64,000 nucleotides of DNA, from assembly GCF_004217045.1 (NCBI RefSeq), contig NZ_SGXM01000010.1, positions 1 through 64,000 on the forward strand, read 5' to 3'. The stretch's first letter is position 1. Every line of letters starts with the position of its first letter. Under the pieces are notes generated by a model. That model was not told the DNA's origin and ran no database searches. It saw only the letters and a program-made list of their open reading frames with translations. The position numbers and the translations under genes were made by a program. The DNA is from Cupriavidus agavae (GTDB lineage Bacteria > Pseudomonadota > Gammaproteobacteria > Burkholderiales > Burkholderiaceae). Below are positions 61,821 through 64,000 of this stretch, piece after piece.

Positions 61821-63314
61821 TCAGGCAAACGTATCCACTTCACCGCGCGCCAGCACGCGGGGAGCGCGCGGCGTGGCCGGTGCCGGGGCAGCCGGCTCGC
61901 TGCCGAAGCCCATGGCCTGGCCGAAACCGTTGCCGGACTGGCGTTGCGGTTGCTGCTGCTGCTGGCCGTTGTTGCCGGCCTGGGCGAAGCTGTCGGCGCC
62001 CACCGAGGTGTGGCCGAGCTGGATGCCGGCTTCGGCCATCGACGTACGCAGTTGCGGCAGCGCGGCTTCCACGGCGGCGCGCACGGCCTGGTGCGGCGAG
62101 ACGAACTGGGCCTGGGCCTGGTCGTTGACCACGTTCAGCACCACCTTGAGCGGGCCGAGGTTGGGCGGGTTGAGATCGAGTTCGGCGGTCTGCGCGCCTT
62201 GCGTGGACAGGCGCACCATCTGCTGGCCGAGCGCCTGCGACCACTGGCTGTCGGCCATATGCGGCGCGATGGCCGCGCGGGCAGCGGCGGTGGCGGCGCT
62301 GGCGCTGGCATGCTGCGTCGCGCTCTGCGCGGCCAGTGCCGAAGCCATCGTCGCGGCGCTGCTGGCATTGGTGGCACCGGTGTCGGCAGCTTCGCCGGTG
62401 CGGACGCTGGCCTGGGCGGCCGCGAACGGCGTGGCCGACGGCGCGGTCTGGGTGGCCTGGACATCGCCCTGCGGCAGCGCCGGCTGGCCCGACTGGCCGA
62501 GGTTGGCCTGCTGCTGGCCGGCGCCCTGGCCGCCGGCGTTCTGCGTGGCCGGCGGCGTGGCGGCCGTGGCCGCGGCGGCGAGCTTGTCGGCGGCGGTTGG
62601 CGTGTTGTTCTGCAGGGCCGCGCGTTGCTGGGCGATCAGCGCCAGCGTATCGGCGACGTTGGGCACCGAACCCTTGGGGGCTTCGGTGACGATGCCGGCG
62701 GGCTTGTTCGCATCGGCCTGGGCCTGCAGTGCGGCGGCGTCGGCGGCGGCATCGGCGGCTGCGGCAGGCGTGGCGACGAGCGGCGCGGCGGTGGCAACGG
62801 CCGGGGCGGGCTGGCCCGGCAGCGCCGGCAGGCCGGCGAGCGCGGTGGCATCGGCAGCGCCGGCGGCCTGGTTGGCCGGTTGCGGCGTCGGCAGGGGGGC
62901 AAGCAGTGCGGCGGCGGCGAGCGCGGCAGCCACGGCGGCGGCATCGGCCGAGGCGGTGGCGTCGTCCTTCGCGTCCGACGTGTCCTGCGCGCCGGCATCC
63001 TTCGCGGAGCCGTCGGACTTCGCTACCTTGCCGGTGTCCTGCTTCGGCAGCGCGTTGTTCGGGCTGGCCTGGGCCTTGTCGGCGGGCTTCTGCGCGGCGG
63101 CATCATGGCCGCCCTTGCCGTTCTTGCCGGCTTCGGCCTGCTTGCCGTCCTTCGCCGGCACCTTGACCGCCGTGGTGGCGGCCTGGTTGTCCTGGCGGGC
63201 GCGCGACAGGGTTTCCTGGAACAGGTTCGCGTCGTTGCCGCGCGCGGGGTCCGGCGACTTCAGGTTGGACAGGGCGGCGGCGGCATTGCCGGCAATCTGG
63301 CTGATATCGATCAT
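61821..63314 (-). CDS. fliK: Flagellar hook-length control protein FliK
   Basis: 497 residues from the ATG at 63314. About 300 residues are Ala/Gln/Pro/Asn-rich low-complexity (the ruler part). The C-terminal Flg_hook domain is conserved: AELDLNPPNLGPLKVVLNVV and VRAAVEAALPQLRTSMAEAG. The ruler length is above the Salmonella protein (about 405 residues). It is followed on the minus strand by the window's downstream non-flagellar genes, so it ends the fli block seen here. Confidence 0.93.
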   Translation of the reverse strand: MIDISQIAGNAAAALSNLKSPDPARGNDANLFQETLSRARQDNQAATTAVKVPAKDGKQAEAGKNGKGGHDAAAQKPADKAQASPNNALPKQDTGKVAKSDGSAKDAGAQDTSDAKDDATASADAAAVAAALAAAALLAPLPTPQPANQAAGAADATALAGLPALPGQPAPAVATAAPLVATPAAAADAAADAAALQAQADANKPAGIVTEAPKGSVPNVADTLALIAQQRAALQNNTPTAADKLAAAATAATPPATQNAGGQGAGQQQANLGQSGQPALPQGDVQATQTAPSATPFAAAQASVRTGEAADTGATNASSAATMASALAAQSATQHASASAATAAARAAIAPHMADSQWSQALGQQMVRLSTQGAQTAELDLNPPNLGPLKVVLNVVNDQAQAQFVSPHQAVRAAVEAALPQLRTSMAEAGIQLGHTSVGADSFAQAGNNGQQQQQPQRQSGNGFGQAMGFGSEPAAPAPATPRAPRVLARGEVDTFA

Positions 63315-63330
63315 CGTGGGTTGGGCAGGT

Positions 63331-63792
63331 TCAGTTCTGGCCGGTCGCCGGCTGGCGGGCCGTGCGCGTGATGCGGGCGGCGTATTCGTCGTTGGCGCGT
63401 TGTTCGCGGCGCGTGGCAACCTGCTGCTCGCGCACTTCGGCGCGCGTGATCAGCGTGTCGAACGAGTTCTGGCGGCGCTTCTGGGTCTGCCAGTCGACGC
63501 GGCCGGCCACGAGGTCGGCCTCGGCCTTGGCCAGCGCCGAGGTCTGCTGGCGGATGGCGTGGTCGAGCGAGTCCAGGAAGCGCGAGAAATCGTGCCAGCG
63601 GCTCGACGTCATGCCTTCGGCGGCAATCGCCTGCATGCGGGCGCGGTACTCGTGCCGGTACTCGGTCAGCGCATTGAGCTGCTGCTCGGCCTGCGTGCGC
63701 AGCCCCTGCAGGCGGCCCAGTTCACGGGCGGCCTTGTCCGTGCTGTCCTGGGCCAGATCGGCCAGGGTGGTCAACGGCGAGTTCTTAGACAT
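63331..63792 (-). CDS. fliJ: Flagellar export chaperone FliJ
   Basis: 153 residues, an almost continuous coiled coil (LGRLQGLRTQAEQQLNALTE, RWHDFSRFLDSLDHAIRQQT). It is cytosolic, small and basic-acidic, and sits between fliI and fliK, as usual. The ATG overlaps the fliI stop region by 8 bp. It escorts export substrates and works with the FliI ATPase. Confidence 0.92.
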   Translation of the reverse strand: MSKNSPLTTLADLAQDSTDKAARELGRLQGLRTQAEQQLNALTEYRHEYRARMQAIAAEGMTSSRWHDFSRFLDSLDHAIRQQTSALAKAEADLVAGRVDWQTQKRRQNSFDTLITRAEVREQQVATRREQRANDEYAARITRTARQPATGQN

Positions 63793-64000
63793 GGTTCACT
63801 CCAAGGGTCGCGTGCAGTTGGGCGATCGAGGCGTCGTACCCGGCGCGCTCGTGGATGTCCTGCTGCAGGAAGGCTTCCATGCGCGGGTGCAGGCGAATCG
63901 CGAGATCGAGCTCCGGATCGTTGCCGGGCACATAGGCGCCGACGCTGATCAGGTCGCGGTTGCGCTGGTAGCGCGACATCAGCTGCTTGAACCGCCGTAC
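63785..64000 (-). CDS. fliI: Flagellum-specific ATPase FliI, C-terminal end (partial)
   Basis: Only about the last 71 residues are present; the gene continues past 64000. The segment reads VRRFKQLMSRYQRNRDLISV, then GAYVPGNDPELDLAIRLHPR, which is the C-terminal FliI domain. The stop is 8 bp inside the fliJ start. It energises flagellar protein export. Confidence 0.92.
   Translation of the reverse strand, partial: VRRFKQLMSRYQRNRDLISVGAYVPGNDPELDLAIRLHPRMEAFLQQDIHERAGYDASIAQLHATLGVNHV

Noticed and set aside
61294..63948. 884-codon open frame antisense to fliK/fliJ
   Set aside because: Gly/Ala/Arg low-complexity mirror of the fliK Ala/Gln repeats; fliK and fliJ are well supported.
1..64000. 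CRISPR arrays, tRNA, rRNA, insertion sequences, phage genes
   Set aside because: None seen on either strand: no regularly spaced repeats, no cloverleaf tails, no transposase or integrase motifs.

Overview
The window is high-GC DNA with dense, tightly packed genes and strong codon bias. The gene content (acnB beside fliLMNOPQR, DUF2789, a chromosomal class D beta-lactamase, NnrS, a Bug/TctC binding protein, a NIT-ANTAR nitrate regulator) points to a Burkholderiaceae member close to Cupriavidus/Ralstonia, probably its second replicon. This taxonomic call is inference from gene content. I see no rRNA, tRNA, CRISPR array, insertion sequence or prophage.

Layout. 0-3 kb: a truncated gene, a DUF2789 protein, an AraC regulator. 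1.6-13.1 kb: iron-acquisition region. It has a Fiu/PiuA-type catecholate receptor with a PiuC hydroxylase and an FMN hydroxy-acid oxidase, then a complete cell-surface-signalling unit (FecI sigma, FecR, STN-containing receptor, periplasmic enterochelin-type esterase). Both lie behind Fur-box-like sites. Between them sits a small exported protein plus an astacin-like lipoprotein protease. 13.2-17.4 kb: nitrate/nitrite module (NIT-ANTAR antiterminator, a leader terminator, formate/nitrite channel, PP2C phosphatase-kinase fusion). 17.5-21.3 kb: diguanylate cyclase, a small secreted protein, a decayed HipA toxin remnant beside an operator-like dyad, a haem-oxygenase-fold protein, an Asp/Glu racemase-family protein. 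21.4-26.5 kb: light-sensing locus, with bacteriophytochrome and response regulator convergent to a PAS histidine kinase and haem oxygenase. 26.8-33.7 kb: zinc-ribbon protein, NTF2-like protein, NnrS with an NsrR-like site, chemoreceptor, an unrecognised 539-residue protein, OXA beta-lactamase.

33.7-38.2 kb: fliLMNOPQR (minus strand). 38.6-41.2 kb: acnB behind a striking 21-bp dyad. 41.3-48.3 kb: a third iron system. A Crp-type regulator is divergent from a receptor/binding protein/permease/ATPase operon that ends in two related genes of unknown function; a near-consensus Fur box lies between them. 48.3-51.2 kb: two repeat-rich small proteins and a CSS-EAL phosphodiesterase. 51.5-57.8 kb: a Tat-exported intradiol dioxygenase and a sugar-acid catabolic operon (IlvD/Edd dehydratase, RraA-like protein, TctC binding protein, 2-hydroxyacid dehydrogenase) with a divergent GntR regulator. 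58-61.7 kb: orphan HipB-like regulator, SLC13-type transporter, AlkB, exported alpha/beta hydrolase. 61.8-64 kb: fliK, fliJ and the end of fliI, leaving the window.

The best candidate for something undescribed is the pair of paralogous amidotransferase-fold-like genes at the end of the Fur-linked uptake operon (47.1-48.3 kb). Next are the attenuator-controlled nitrite channel coupled to a degenerate-motif kinase/phosphatase and the decayed HipA locus.
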